Of a stretch of 34,400 nt of DNA, positions 34,154 through 34,400 are shown piece after piece. Source of the stretch: Candidatus Thioglobus sp. (lineage in GTDB: Bacteria; Pseudomonadota; Gammaproteobacteria; PS1; Pseudothioglobaceae); contig DTUI01000072.1 of the NCBI GenBank assembly GCA_012964205.1, positions 1 through 34,400 on the forward strand, written 5' to 3'. The translations under genes and the position numbers were made by a program. Each line of letters begins with the position of its first letter. Position 1 is the first letter of the stretch. The notes below the pieces were generated by a model. That model did no database searches, was not told the origin of the DNA, and saw nothing but the letters and a program-made list of their open reading frames with translations.

Positions 34154-34180
34154 CTAGCCACCAATTATTAGAAACACACA

Positions 34181-34211
34181 ACAGCAATCTTTAATCTGAA
34201 TGCTGTTTTTT
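34181..34211 (+). terminator. Possible terminator between petC and the sspA-like gene
   Basis: ACAGCA (34181-34186) can pair with TGCTGT (34201-34206) across a 14-base loop, and T residues continue to 34211. The short stem and large loop make it weak. It may end the petABC message in part while allowing read-through to the next gene. Confidence 0.45.
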
Positions 34212-34233
34212 CATTTTAAAAAGGGAAGAAATC

Positions 34234-34400
34234 ATGTTATTAAAACCTAATCCTTCATCGACAACTTTATATTCATCTCCACAAGAGATTGAGTCTCATG
34301 TTGTCCGCTTTATTATGGCTGAAAAAAATATTGAAAGAGATATTTTTAACATTCAAATCGATGAAATGCCAGAGGATATTTTAGAACTAAACCCTTGCCA
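34234..34400 (+). CDS. sspA: Stringent starvation protein A-like, N-terminal part only
   Basis: The window ends inside this gene; 55 codons are visible. After MLLKPNPSST the product reads TLYSSPQEIESHVVRFIMAEKN and then IDEMPEDILELNPC, the thioredoxin-fold N-terminus of the SspA branch of glutathione S-transferases. SspA binds RNA polymerase and shapes transcription in stress; it commonly follows petABC in beta- and gammaproteobacteria, and often sspB comes next. A strong Shine-Dalgarno (AGGGAAG) precedes the ATG. Confidence in the family is good; the function cannot be checked beyond the cut. Confidence 0.85.
   Translation, partial: MLLKPNPSSTTLYSSPQEIESHVVRFIMAEKNIERDIFNIQIDEMPEDILELNPC

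Noticed and set aside
1-34400. CRISPR arrays, insertion sequences, integrase sites, rRNA genes and riboswitches
   Set aside because: No regularly spaced repeats, transposase or integrase coding sequence, terminal inverted repeats, rRNA stretches or known riboswitch cores were seen; gaps between genes are all under 200 bases.

Overview
The window looks like the chromosome of an AT-rich gammaproteobacterium, most probably a marine sulfur oxidiser of the SUP05 / Thioglobus / bivalve-symbiont type. That assignment is an inference. It rests on the low GC, very tight gene packing with many overlapping gene ends, the uppS-cdsA-dxr order, a petABC operon followed by an sspA-like gene, and a CcoP subunit with a tail resembling the SoxXA-binding protein SoxK. 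No mobile element, CRISPR array, prophage or rRNA gene was seen, and no gap between genes exceeds 300 bases.

Layout. 1-76: tRNA-Thr(TGT) on the minus strand. 203-3689: ccoNOQP, a cbb3 oxidase, minus strand, with a perfect FNR-type palindrome upstream. 3868-9094: a caa3-type oxidase operon (ctaC with fused cytochrome c, ctaD, a 32-residue small protein, ctaG, ctaE, DUF2909, SURF1), minus strand. 9296-11862: divergent DUF2189 membrane protein, heme A synthase and SCO, plus strand. 11870-13500: DUF2970, heme O synthase and a second SCO-like protein, minus strand. 13571-14344: a lone hisF. 14413-18182: uppS-cdsA-dxr and an M23 peptidase. 18177-18791: an exported protein of unknown function. 18935-24070: purC, a DUF2797 zinc protein, an FKBP, alaC, an unrecognised P-loop protein and metA. 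24132-26426: a tiny membrane protein, mutY and ribF. 26386-31142: secA, anmK and pyrC on the minus strand with overlapping ends. 31211-31516: a DciA-like protein. 31628-34153: petABC (bc1 complex). 34234-34400: start of an sspA-like gene, cut by the window edge.

How the genes fit together. Nearly half of the window is one respiratory module. Quinol gives electrons to bc1 (petABC), then to cytochrome c, then to either a high-affinity cbb3 oxidase, probably switched on by an FNR/ANR regulator when oxygen is low, or a lower-affinity caa3 oxidase. The assembly kit for the caa3 enzyme is present: copper delivery (CtaG, SCO, SCO-like), heme A synthesis (CyoE/CtaB, CtaA) and SURF1, but it is spread over three transcription units. 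No assembly genes for cbb3 (ccoGHIS) are in the window. The rest is housekeeping: isoprenoid, lipid and peptidoglycan supply, purine, pyrimidine, flavin and methionine synthesis, DNA repair and protein export.

The strongest novelty candidate is the roughly 90-residue periplasmic tail of CcoP, which carries a motif remembered from SoxXA-binding proteins. If confirmed, it would suggest a physical link between Sox thiosulfate oxidation and the terminal oxidase.
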